13,405 nucleotides of DNA from Helicobacter sp. (GTDB lineage Bacteria > Campylobacterota > Campylobacteria > Campylobacterales > Helicobacteraceae). Made by a program: the position numbers and the translations under genes. Below, piece by piece: positions 1-6,666 of the stretch. A model generated the notes under the pieces. It searched no databases. It was given only the letters and a program-made list of their open reading frames with translations, and was not told where the DNA came from. The stretch spans positions 1 to 13,405 of the forward strand of contig JARHZY010000048.1 of the NCBI GenBank assembly GCA_029264655.1, read 5' to 3'. The stretch's first letter is position 1, and each line of letters opens with the position of its first letter.

Positions 1-967
1 AATTACATATTTTATATAAGCATACAATAAATTTTATTGATACATATATTATTTTATAGAAACTATATTTTAGATAGCAATGCTTTGGTTATATCCTAGC
101 AACAAACTTTGTGTTTGCTTCCTTTTACCATAAATACAATTAAATCTATTTTTTAAGTATGTGGGATTTATATTAATAAAAACACTTTTTATTACAAAAA
201 ATTAGATTTTGTATTTCATGTTTCTTATTTTCACAAGTTTTATATTTGAATATGGAATAATTATCCACTATACCATTTGTAGCTATACAAAAACATGTAA
301 AAGGAACATAGAAATAGACGATGCGAATGCTTTTTGGGCAGATTCTAACAAATAGGAGCTTGTGTATTTGCAATATTGCTCTAAATACATAGAAAGCAAG
401 AAAAGTTCTTATATTATATAGTTATTATGGTATAGATAAAGGAATGCAAATAACTAAGCAGTAAGAAACTACATAAAAATTGATTGTCTATACATAAATT
501 TCTAAGAGTATAGAGTAATATTTTACTGAATAAGGAATCTAGTAGCACAATCTTAATTCTTACGCATTCTTTTGGTTGCTTTAAAGCGTATGAGATCATT
601 GTTATTAACAATAATACATAAAATGGATACTATAAGGTTAGTGCAAAATTGAAATATCTATAGTATTGGTAATGGATAGATGTAATTGCAAAAATCTAAA
701 AGACTTGACAAAAGCATACAATAATTACATATTAATATTGTGAGAAGAGTAGGTAACATAATAGGTTTAACAAAAACCCATCTTTTTATGTGTGTTTTTA
801 TAATACATATTTAGGCTTTGTTATCTAACAAATTGAGCATATATTTTATATAACCTGTTTTAATTTAAGCCCTTATCGCTTTTGCGAATATTATATATGA
901 AAGTTATTTCCTTAATATATTCTATTCCCTAAGCATACGAGTTATTTGCGATACTTTCTTTTTTAAG
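1..967. other. AT-rich stretch without a supportable gene
   Basis: This stretch lies downstream of the minus-strand lipoprotein pair. The two longest open frames, 373-173 and 611-414 on the minus strand, have no Shine-Dalgarno sequence that I can see, show low-complexity composition and have no recognisable motif, so I do not call them. A TTGACA at 705-710 resembles a -35 box but lacks a well-spaced -10. A weak 5-bp hairpin of GGTTT and AAACC type lies near 764-778. It could hold decayed coding sequence or a small RNA, but nothing in it supports either. Confidence 0.6.
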
Positions 968-1579
968 TTACCACGACACTTTGCTATTTGGGGCTACCTT
1001 AATAATATGTGTATTTTCATCCCACTGCACAACACCTGTTTTTAAATCTGTTAATGTAAGTGTAAAAGAGTAATCTACGCGTTGCTTTTTGCCAACTTTT
1101 GTATTTTTTTGCACAATAACACCAGAAAGTGAAAGATTTGGTGCTATTAGTGTCCCTTTCTCTGTTGTTGTATATTGATTAAACTCATCATTGTTGCGTA
1201 AATCTCTTGATTTATAAATCATGTTGTCTGTTGTGCCACCGCTACCGCTAATTGCATTTGTGAGTTGGAATTTACCGCTATTACGCATAGCTCTAGCAAC
1301 CTTGCTTGTTAATCCACGCACATCAACTTGTTGCATTGTATCATTGATTACATCAGATATAGCAAGAATTTTTTTATCTTCCAATCCCAACACATATTCG
1401 CTTTGCAATAAGCTTTGCACGCTTTTATGCACTGCCGCTTCAATATCATGATAATCTATACCAACACTTGTATACTCTGCAGAATCTTGCGTATCAACAT
1501 AGCTTACCTTACCGCTACCACAGCCCACTATACTCAAAGCAACATAACTAGCTACTATAACCTTTAACCATGAATGCAT
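968..1579 (-). CDS. LpoB-like outer-membrane lipoprotein (penicillin-binding protein activator family)
   Basis: The 203-aa product has a lipoprotein signal peptide: a basic, hydrophobic N-terminus ending in a lipobox (Ile-Val-Gly-Cys, lipidated Cys20). The body reads like the LpoB/YcfM family: a segment at about 41-60 of the IDYHDIEAAV type, a beta-strand and helix unit at 70-107 (ILAISDVIND, then RAMRNSGKFQL), and a C-terminal LTDLKTGVVQWDE stretch at 176-188. In enterobacteria LpoB is an outer-membrane lipoprotein that activates the peptidoglycan synthase PBP1B; whether this protein acts on a PBP is inference. The start codon directly follows the stop of the upstream COG3014-type gene, and its Shine-Dalgarno (AAAGGAGAA, about 1583-1591) lies inside that gene's last codons, so the two are translationally coupled. 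COG3014 and LpoB-like genes also occur together in other Proteobacteria. Confidence 0.8.
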   Translation of the reverse strand: MHSWLKVIVASYVALSIVGCGSGKVSYVDTQDSAEYTSVGIDYHDIEAAVHKSVQSLLQSEYVLGLEDKKILAISDVINDTMQQVDVRGLTSKVARAMRNSGKFQLTNAISGSGGTTDNMIYKSRDLRNNDEFNQYTTTEKGTLIAPNLSLSGVIVQKNTKVGKKQRVDYSFTLTLTDLKTGVVQWDENTHIIKVAPNSKVSW

Positions 1580-3064
1580 TTATTCTCCTTTAACAATAGT
1601 GTGAGCAATTGTATCATGATGCACGCGCATGTAAATGATATTATCCGACAATACACATAATTTATCCTCATTGCCCTCTTCATAATAATGTTTAAAGAAC
1701 TTGATTCTAGCAGAGAAATCTTTAGGTTTTGCTTTAATCAGTGAATCAAATGCTTCTTTACTTGCCATTCGTGTGGTTTTGCCGTTACATTCTTTTGTTA
1801 TTGGAAGTTCTAAAAGTTCTATATTATTACCATAAATATGCACTTCAGATTCTGTATTTGGCACTCTAGCAATCCATACATTGTGTGGCAAAATAAGGCT
1901 TGTTCGTGTATCAGCTGCAGTAGTTGCACTAAAAGCTACTGTGGTTGCAACTCCAATAATTGCACCATAATCACCACCTAATTCATTGATAGATTGTGTA
2001 ATGCCAAATTTTACTAACGCCCCAACTATAGCACGTGTAATAATTGAGGGTAATTGTTTTTCAAATTCGCTAGCAAAGAGATTGCTTATATTGCTTACCA
2101 TATTAGCTTCCACTTGATTAACTCTATAGGTTGTATAGGTGGGCTTTCCATCATATAAAATTGGTAATGCTAGATTAATAGCATTTATACCACTACCAAT
2201 AATAAGTGGCAATGACATACTTGCTTCATCTTTTCTTCCCAAATTGCCATCTTCAATAATAATCCATGTGTATTTTGGATACGCTCTTTTACCTTTACGA
2301 GATTCTAAAAGTTGCATATCTTGTGCAATAAGTGGCGCTTTACTAATACCATAGGCCTCTTTGAGTAAATCTGTGGATTTAGCAAAGTCTTCTTCAATCA
2401 TAAAATATAAGCCAGAAACATAGAGAACAAGTGGATTAATTATGTCTTGATATACCGCAAATTGCTTTAAATTGGTGTATTTAGAATTAAGAATTGCATT
2501 GAGATTAGAATCTGTTGTGTTTGTTGCGTAATCTTCGCTTTTTGTTTTTTGGTTTGCTTCTTCTATTGTTTTATCATGCACTTTTTTTATTTCTTTGCTA
2601 TAGTAATCTTTTGCACGACGTTGCCTATCATTTGCACGATTAAATTCAATACGTGCTTGCACGTTGTCTCCTATGCTTGAAAACGCAAGTGCTTTATAGA
2701 AATTTAAGAATACACCCTCAAAAATAAGCCCACGATAAGGTATTGCCATATCATTACTTAATGTTGCTCCAATATTTGCCCCTAATCCGGATAAGAGTCC
2801 TTGACTTTCATAAATTTTAAATTGTTGTTCAGCGGTTTCTAAGTCATAAAGGCTAAAATGTGCACCAAAATATTCAAATGTAAGAAACCCAGATTGCATT
2901 TTCCATAAAAGCCAATCATTTGATTTGCTTGTTGTTGCTTCTTGGAGTGTTTTATAGGTTTGCATGTAATGTTGTGTATCGTATTCGCGTGTAATTTGAG
3001 TATTATAAGGAGAACAAGCACAGAAAAAAAGCCCAACAAGCATAAAAAAAATAAAATTTTTCAA
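1580..3064 (-). CDS. COG3014-family lipoprotein
   Basis: The 494-aa product starts with a lipoprotein signal peptide: basic residue at 2, hydrophobic core 4-16, Cys17 in a loose lipobox (Phe-Cys-Ala-Cys). The start is TTG at 3064. It is preferred over the ATG seven codons inside because AGGA (3072-3069) sits 4 nt upstream and because it keeps Lys2-Asn3 ahead of the core. About residues 110-165 (AFSSIGDNVQARIEFNRAND region) resemble the TPR-like helical part of COG3014 proteins. A Gly/Ala-rich hydrophobic stretch follows at about 340-385, then a SLILPHNVWIARVP segment typical of the family's C-terminus. The molecular function of the family is not established; its usual partner is an LpoB-like lipoprotein, as here. 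A run of 8 T on the coding strand lies within codons 5-7. It is likely the first gene of a two-gene operon read from the promoter at 3109-3137. Confidence 0.78.
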   Translation of the reverse strand: MKNFIFFMLVGLFFCACSPYNTQITREYDTQHYMQTYKTLQEATTSKSNDWLLWKMQSGFLTFEYFGAHFSLYDLETAEQQFKIYESQGLLSGLGANIGATLSNDMAIPYRGLIFEGVFLNFYKALAFSSIGDNVQARIEFNRANDRQRRAKDYYSKEIKKVHDKTIEEANQKTKSEDYATNTTDSNLNAILNSKYTNLKQFAVYQDIINPLVLYVSGLYFMIEEDFAKSTDLLKEAYGISKAPLIAQDMQLLESRKGKRAYPKYTWIIIEDGNLGRKDEASMSLPLIIGSGINAINLALPILYDGKPTYTTYRVNQVEANMVSNISNLFASEFEKQLPSIITRAIVGALVKFGITQSINELGGDYGAIIGVATTVAFSATTAADTRTSLILPHNVWIARVPNTESEVHIYGNNIELLELPITKECNGKTTRMASKEAFDSLIKAKPKDFSARIKFFKHYYEEGNEDKLCVLSDNIIYMRVHHDTIAHTIVKGE

Positions 3065-3066
3065 AG

Positions 3067-3073
3067 TTTCCTC
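3067..3073 (-). promoter_or_regulatory. Shine-Dalgarno that decides a TTG start
   Basis: GAGGAAA on the minus strand, with its AGGA 4 nt before the TTG at 3064. The nearest in-frame ATG is 21 nt further in and has no comparable site, so initiation at TTG is the better reading for the COG3014-family lipoprotein. Confidence 0.6.
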
Positions 3074-3103
3074 GATACTTATAGAATATTTTTCTCTAAA
3101 ACC

Positions 3104-3126
3104 ATGAAATATTAATATAATTTCAT
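3104..3126. repeat. Inverted repeat covering two divergent -10 boxes
   Basis: Arms ATGAAAT (3104-3110) and ATTTCAT (3120-3126) form a perfect 7-bp dyad around a 9-nt AT-only spacer. It covers the -10 of the minus-strand lipoprotein operon and the -10 of the plus-strand Sel1 gene. The position fits an operator for a dimeric repressor, or simply AT-rich promoter DNA; no regulator can be named. Confidence 0.45.
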
Positions 3127-3137
3127 ATAAAAGTCAA
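3109..3137 (-). promoter_or_regulatory. Promoter for the lipoprotein operon
   Basis: On the minus strand TTGACT (3137-3132) is followed after exactly 17 nt by TAATAT (3114-3109), close to the vegetative sigma consensus. The predicted transcript would begin near 3102 and carry a leader of about 40 nt before the TTG start at 3064. The -10 lies inside the dyad at 3104-3126 and next to the -10 of the divergent gene. Confidence 0.55.
3116..3121 (+). promoter_or_regulatory. -10 box for the Sel1-repeat gene
   Basis: A perfect TATAAT lies 36 nt before the ATG at 3157. No -35 match is seen at 17-18 nt upstream, which is common for Helicobacter vegetative promoters, where the -35 is poorly conserved. 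Predicted transcript start is near 3128. Confidence 0.5.
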
Positions 3138-3156
3138 ATAGTGTGTAGGAGTAGGT

Positions 3157-4092
3157 ATGGCAAAACGATATTGTGCAATACTAATAGTGTATATGTTATT
3201 TTGTAGCATTATAAATGCAAAAAATTATTGGGAACAAAACAATACTTATGCCCCCACTTATTATGGGCAAGGAAATGCATATTATGATAACCAGTATAAT
3301 GCACAAGCTGATTATAATTCTGCATATAATCTTTATAGACGCGGTAATTTAGAGGAAGCATTACCTATTTTTGCGAAGTTATGCGAACAACATAATTATA
3401 TTGCATGTTTATCAGCGGGAATTGTGCAAGGCAAGCTTCTTGATGGTTTAGATTCTAATAAAAAACTTTCACGTTCTGAACGCAAACGCAAAAAAGCAGA
3501 ATATTATAATGCAATGATGGCTTTTTATACAAAAGCATGTAATGGTGGTAATTATGATGCTTGTAATAATCTTGCATTTTATGAGCATAGCACGCAAGCA
3601 GAACGCGAACAAAAAAAGAAAGCGGAGGAGAAAGAAAAAATAGAAAATAATAGAGCAATGGAACTTTATGCAAAATCATGTAAGGCTGGTAATAAAGAGG
3701 CATGTCAAAATCTAGGCGTAATATATAGTGGGAATCTTGATGATAAAAATGGGCAAAACAGCAATCTTACACAAGCACAAAATTACTATGGTAGAAGTTG
3801 TAGTATGGGAGACAATGTTGCATGTTTTAATCTTGGGGTATTGCGTTATAATTATGCAAAAGGTGCAGGGGACTACGCACAGGCAATACACTATTTTAAC
3901 CAAGCATGTGGTGGTGATTATCCTGCCGCATGCCTTAATCTTGGAATAATCTATGAACGAGGTGTAACACAAGATATTAATGAAGATATTGCACAAGCTA
4001 TGCAATACTATACAAAAGCATGTTATTTACAAAATGCTGATGCTTGCAATTATCTTGCTAAACTTGCAAATAAGCGTAGCAAAATGAAATAA
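3157..4092 (+). CDS. Secreted Sel1-repeat cysteine-rich protein (Hcp type)
   Basis: The 311-aa product has a cleavable signal peptide (about 1-21, ending Ile-Ile-Asn-Ala) and then a Tyr/Asn/Gln-rich linker to about 55. It carries six Sel1-like helix pairs, each with two cysteines exactly eight residues apart: 76/84, 128/136, 175/183, 215/223, 251/259 and 289/297. This spacing is the hallmark of the Helicobacter cysteine-rich (Hcp) proteins, in which each pair forms a disulfide that locks the repeat. Known Hcp proteins are exported; some bind penicillin or provoke host immune responses, but their physiological role is not settled. A Lys/Glu-rich stretch at about 148-165 interrupts the array between repeats two and three, and a Lys/Arg-rich one lies at 102-114. 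AGGAG sits 5 nt before the ATG. It diverges from the lipoprotein operon. Confidence 0.88.
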   Translation: MAKRYCAILIVYMLFCSIINAKNYWEQNNTYAPTYYGQGNAYYDNQYNAQADYNSAYNLYRRGNLEEALPIFAKLCEQHNYIACLSAGIVQGKLLDGLDSNKKLSRSERKRKKAEYYNAMMAFYTKACNGGNYDACNNLAFYEHSTQAEREQKKKAEEKEKIENNRAMELYAKSCKAGNKEACQNLGVIYSGNLDDKNGQNSNLTQAQNYYGRSCSMGDNVACFNLGVLRYNYAKGAGDYAQAIHYFNQACGGDYPAACLNLGIIYERGVTQDINEDIAQAMQYYTKACYLQNADACNYLAKLANKRSKMK

Positions 4093-4114
4093 TATTTCTT
4101 ATAGTATTATTTTT
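4087..4114 (+). terminator. Possible weak terminator after the Sel1 gene
   Basis: AAATAATA (4087-4094, overlapping the stop codon) can pair with TATTATTT (4105-4112) across a 10-nt loop, with TT following. The stem contains only A-T pairs, so it is thermodynamically weak; I list it because of its position. Confidence 0.3.
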
Positions 4115-4178
4115 ATATGCAGTTAAGTAAGTTTATGTTAAAATTAAACTTTTACGCACGGCAATTAATAAAAGAGTA

Positions 4179-4184
4179 TATAAT
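4179..4184 (+). promoter_or_regulatory. -10 box for the MBL-thiF-mot-tat block
   Basis: A perfect TATAAT lies 57 nt before the ATG chosen for the MBL-fold gene. No good -35 is visible. It would start a transcript near 4191, giving a leader of about 50 nt, and it is downstream of the weak Sel1-gene terminator. It also argues against the in-frame start at 4188, which would be essentially leaderless. Confidence 0.5.
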
Positions 4185-4241
4185 GATGTGAGTTGCACAA
4201 TAAGGAATACTTCTTGTAATAGTTACGAAAGGTTTAGGGAT

Positions 4242-4847
4242 ATGAAGATTCATAAACAAGCATTTGGGGAATATCAAACAAATGCTTATATATTGCAGTT
4301 TGATAATTTTGAATTTGTTGTAGATCCGGGTTATCATGCAACAGATTGGGTATTAGAGCATACAAAAAATTTACGTGCTATTCTTATTACACATGGGCAT
4401 TTTGATCATATTTGGGATACTGCAAAACTACAAAAGCAAACAGGAGCAAAGGTGTATTGTCCTGCACAGGATTCTTTTATGCTAGAGACAGATTGTTTTG
4501 GACTTGGATTAACGCCATGCAAAGCAGATATATATATTCAGAATGATAAAGATATGGTATCTATTGATATAGAGCATATCAAGGTAAAATATTGGCATTT
4601 TCCCGGTCATACTCCCGGTTGCAGTATTATAGAAGTTTGTGGGCATATTTTTAGTGGGGATTTCATTTTTCATCGTAGTATTGGACGCTATGATTTTCCT
4701 TATTCAAATAGCCATGATATGAAAGAATCCTTAGAGCGATTTTTACAGATTAAAGAGGATTTACCTGTGCATCCCGGACATGGAAATGATACTTCAGTGC
4801 ATGCAGAATCTTGCAATATACCCGCATGGATAAAGCATATTGCATGA
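4242..4847 (+). CDS. MBL-fold metal hydrolase (glyoxalase II-like, HP0813 type)
   Basis: The 201-aa product is a single metallo-beta-lactamase domain. The metal-binding motif T-HGHFDH is at 50-56 (His51, His53, Asp55, His56). Further ligands are His123 in FPGHTPG, Asp140 in FSGDFIF and His180 in HPGHGND, so the binuclear metal site looks complete. The pattern and length fit the small glyoxalase II-like hydrolases; the substrate is unknown. The open frame extends upstream to 4188, but I chose the ATG at 4242 because GAAAGG (4227-4232) lies 9 nt before it and the family's usual N-terminus (MKIHKQAFGEY type) begins there. It is first in a tight block with the thiF-like gene and motAB, an order I recall from H. 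pylori. The link to motility is positional, not functional. Confidence 0.85.
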   Translation: MKIHKQAFGEYQTNAYILQFDNFEFVVDPGYHATDWVLEHTKNLRAILITHGHFDHIWDTAKLQKQTGAKVYCPAQDSFMLETDCFGLGLTPCKADIYIQNDKDMVSIDIEHIKVKYWHFPGHTPGCSIIEVCGHIFSGDFIFHRSIGRYDFPYSNSHDMKESLERFLQIKEDLPVHPGHGNDTSVHAESCNIPAWIKHIA

Positions 4848-4880
4848 AATTAAGTTTATAAATAAATTTGGTAGGATGAT

Positions 4881-5663
4881 ATGGAAGCAGAATCGGTATT
4901 GAAAGAACGATATTTAAGACACTTAATGCTTGAAGATGTAGGCGAAGAAGGGCAAAAAAAGCTTACTCATGCAAAAGTACTTGTAATTGGTGCAGGAGGG
5001 TTAGGTTCACCTGTATGTTTATATTTGGCAGCAGCTGGTGTTGGACGTATTGGTATATTGGATTATGATATTGTAGAGATTAGTAACTTACAAAGGCAAA
5101 TTTTACATGCAACTTCTGATATTGGTAAGGCAAAGATTACATCAGCACAAATAAAGATGAATAATATTAATCCAAATATTATTATCGATACTTATTTTGA
5201 AAAGCTAACAATAGATAATGCTATGCCTATTTTACAAAATTATGACTTTATTGTGGATGCAACAGATAATTTTGCAAGTAAGTTTCTTATTAATGATGCT
5301 TGTGTGTTGTTAAGTAAGCCTTTTAGCCATGCAGGTGTGTTAAAATATCGTGGGCAAACTATGACTATCGTGCCACATGAAAGTGCATGTTTTGCATGTG
5401 CCTTTGATGAACCACCAGCAAAAGAGCTTAATACAATTTTTCGTGCAGGGCTTTTTGGTGTTGTGCCGGGTATCATAGGATGCATACAGGCAAGCGAGGC
5501 GATTAAATATATACTTAATATTGGGGAGTTGCTTACTAATACATTATTGACGATGGATATTAAAACCATGGAATTTAGAAAAGTCCCAATTAAACAAGAT
5601 ATGCAATGCCGTGTTTGTGCGAAAGAGCATGGTATTACAGAATTGCGAGCATATCATGAATAA
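4881..5663 (+). CDS. thiF: ThiF/MoeB/HesA-family E1-like adenylyltransferase
   Basis: The 260-aa product is a complete E1-like enzyme that adenylates the C-terminal Gly-Gly of a small sulfur-carrier protein (ThiS, MoaD or similar), for thiamine or molybdopterin synthesis. The opening RYLRHLML (10-17) is typical. The nucleotide-binding loop GAGGLGS is at 37-43, Asp61/Asp63 and the SNLQRQ segment are at 68-73, and DATDN is at 126-130. Two CxxC pairs, Cys170/173 and Cys243/246, form the structural zinc site. There is no rhodanese domain. Sequence alone does not separate ThiF from MoeB; the thiF symbol follows the syntenic H. pylori gene HP0814. TAGGAT lies just before the ATG, 33 nt after the MBL gene. 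Confidence 0.85.
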   Translation: MEAESVLKERYLRHLMLEDVGEEGQKKLTHAKVLVIGAGGLGSPVCLYLAAAGVGRIGILDYDIVEISNLQRQILHATSDIGKAKITSAQIKMNNINPNIIIDTYFEKLTIDNAMPILQNYDFIVDATDNFASKFLINDACVLLSKPFSHAGVLKYRGQTMTIVPHESACFACAFDEPPAKELNTIFRAGLFGVVPGIIGCIQASEAIKYILNIGELLTNTLLTMDIKTMEFRKVPIKQDMQCRVCAKEHGITELRAYHE

Positions 5664-5670
5664 CATGCAT

Positions 5671-5684
5671 GGTATATATTTTGC
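5671..5684 (+). promoter_or_regulatory. RpoN (sigma-54)-like promoter before motA
   Basis: GG at 5671-5672 and GC at 5683-5684 are separated by exactly 10 nt, within TGG...TTTTGCTT. The -12 block ATATTTTGCTT is identical to the one in the flaB promoter at the other end of the window. The predicted start is near 5696, about 25 nt before the motA ATG. In AT-rich DNA a chance match is possible; its position before a flagellar gene and its likeness to the flaB element raise its credibility. Confidence 0.5.
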
Positions 5685-5720
5685 TTAAGCTATATTTTAA
5701 GTTGTTAAGAGAGGATAGGT

Positions 5721-6491
5721 ATGGATTTAACGAGTATTTTAGGTATTATTTTAGCCATCACGAGTCTTTCGGTTGGAGATATTTTAGAGGGCGGTAACCC
5801 TGCACATTTGGTCCATGTTAGTTCAGTTATTATCGTTATTCCAACTGCGGCAATGTGTGCTATGACTTCTACGCATGCCCATGCAGTAAAAGCAGCTTTT
5901 AAAGAGTTAAAGATTGTTTTTGTTAATCCGAAAGTGAATATGAACAATACCATTAGGCAAATGGTAGAGTTTAGTTCTGAAGCACGTAAAAATGGTCTTT
6001 TAACACTTGAATCAAGAGTATCACAACTTGAAGATGATTTTACACGTGAGGCAATGTCAATGATTATTGATGGACGCGAGGCAAAAGATGTGCGTGAAGA
6101 TATGGAGATTCAGATTGAGCAATTAGAGCACTATTATCATGGTGCAGCGCATTATTGGATACTTTTTGGTGAAACTTGTCCTACTATGGGACTTGTTGGT
6201 GCGGTTTGCGGTTTGATTTTGGCTTTGACACTTCTTGATAATCCAGCTGCGATGGCAGCAGGTATTGGTGGTGCATTTACTGCAACTGTTACAGGGATTA
6301 TGGGATCATATGCTATTTTTGGTCCATTTGGACATAAAATGAAAGCAAAATCACATGATATTATCATTGAAAAAGTAATGATATTGGAAGCTGTTGTTGG
6401 TATAGCAAATGGCGACAACCCACGTAACCTTGAAGCCAAGTTATTAGGATTTATTCCACCGGGTGAGCCAAAAATATCACAATTTGAATAG
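5721..6491 (+). CDS. motA: Flagellar motor stator protein MotA
   Basis: The 256-aa product is a complete MotA, the inner-membrane subunit that with MotB forms the proton-conducting stator of the flagellar motor. Four membrane segments lie at about 1-19, 33-50, 147-170 and 178-200. The large cytoplasmic loop between segments two and three carries the charged residues that contact the rotor protein FliG (Arg89-Lys90 and Glu97, matching E. coli Arg90 and Glu98). The functional prolines are Pro154 in ETCPTMG and Pro202 in FGPFG. GAGGA sits 5 nt before the ATG. It follows the thiF-like gene by 57 nt, a gap holding an RpoN-like element. MotB follows after an unusually long gap of 175 nt. Confidence 0.97.
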   Translation: MDLTSILGIILAITSLSVGDILEGGNPAHLVHVSSVIIVIPTAAMCAMTSTHAHAVKAAFKELKIVFVNPKVNMNNTIRQMVEFSSEARKNGLLTLESRVSQLEDDFTREAMSMIIDGREAKDVREDMEIQIEQLEHYYHGAAHYWILFGETCPTMGLVGAVCGLILALTLLDNPAAMAAGIGGAFTATVTGIMGSYAIFGPFGHKMKAKSHDIIIEKVMILEAVVGIANGDNPRNLEAKLLGFIPPGEPKISQFE

Positions 6492-6517
6492 TTTGGTTGA
6501 AGAGAATGGTGGTATAT

Positions 6518-6523
6518 TATAAT
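6518..6523 (+). promoter_or_regulatory. Possible internal -10 box for motB-tatBC
   Basis: A perfect TATAAT just after the motA stop codon; no clear -35. It would give a leader of about 135 nt before motB. AT-rich context makes chance occurrence likely enough to keep confidence low. Confidence 0.35.
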
Positions 6524-6623
6524 AGTGTTTTTCTATGCAACTTTATATATCTAGAATCTTGTTGCATGGGAATTTGAGATATGGCAGGTAAATGTTAGTT
6601 ATTGTGAGTGATGCTCTAATTGG

Positions 6624-6646
6624 TATAACTATTATTGATAGTTATA
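6624..6646 (+). repeat. Perfect 8-bp inverted repeat before motB
   Basis: TATAACTA (6624-6631) and TAGTTATA (6639-6646) flank a 7-nt loop, and the hairpin ends 7 nt before the motB Shine-Dalgarno. An A-rich rather than T-rich tract follows, so it does not look like a terminator. It could be an mRNA stability or processing element or a protein-binding dyad. Confidence 0.4.
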
Positions 6647-6666
6647 AAAAATAAAAAGGAATAAAT

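Larger units (their letters stand above)
6492..6666 (+). other. motA-motB spacer
   Basis: motA and motB are usually adjacent or overlapping, but here 175 AT-rich nucleotides lie between them, with stops in all forward frames. The spacer holds a TATAAT (6518-6523), an 8-bp inverted repeat (6624-6646) and the motB Shine-Dalgarno AAAAGGA (6654-6660), so separate transcription or mRNA processing of motB is possible. Confidence 0.6.

Noticed and set aside
173..373. 66-codon minus-strand open frame in the left gap
   Set aside because: No ribosome site before the ATG, low-complexity AT-driven composition, no motif or neighbour that supports it.
414..611. 65-codon minus-strand open frame in the left gap
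   Set aside because: No ribosome site that I can see and no recognisable features; length is reachable by chance in AT-rich DNA.
18..724. 13-nt direct repeat AAGCATACAATAA at 18-30 and 712-724
   Set aside because: At this base composition several such 13-nt pairs are expected by chance in a window of this size; no target duplication or longer match surrounds it.
4188..4241. Upstream ATG extension of the MBL-fold protein by 18 residues
   Set aside because: The added residues fall before the family's usual N-terminus, a better-placed ribosome site serves 4242, and the -10 box at 4179-4184 would start transcription at about 4191.
5240..5569. 109-codon minus-strand frame opposite the thiF-like gene
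   Set aside because: It is the antisense shadow of a clearly conserved E1-like enzyme; no independent signals.
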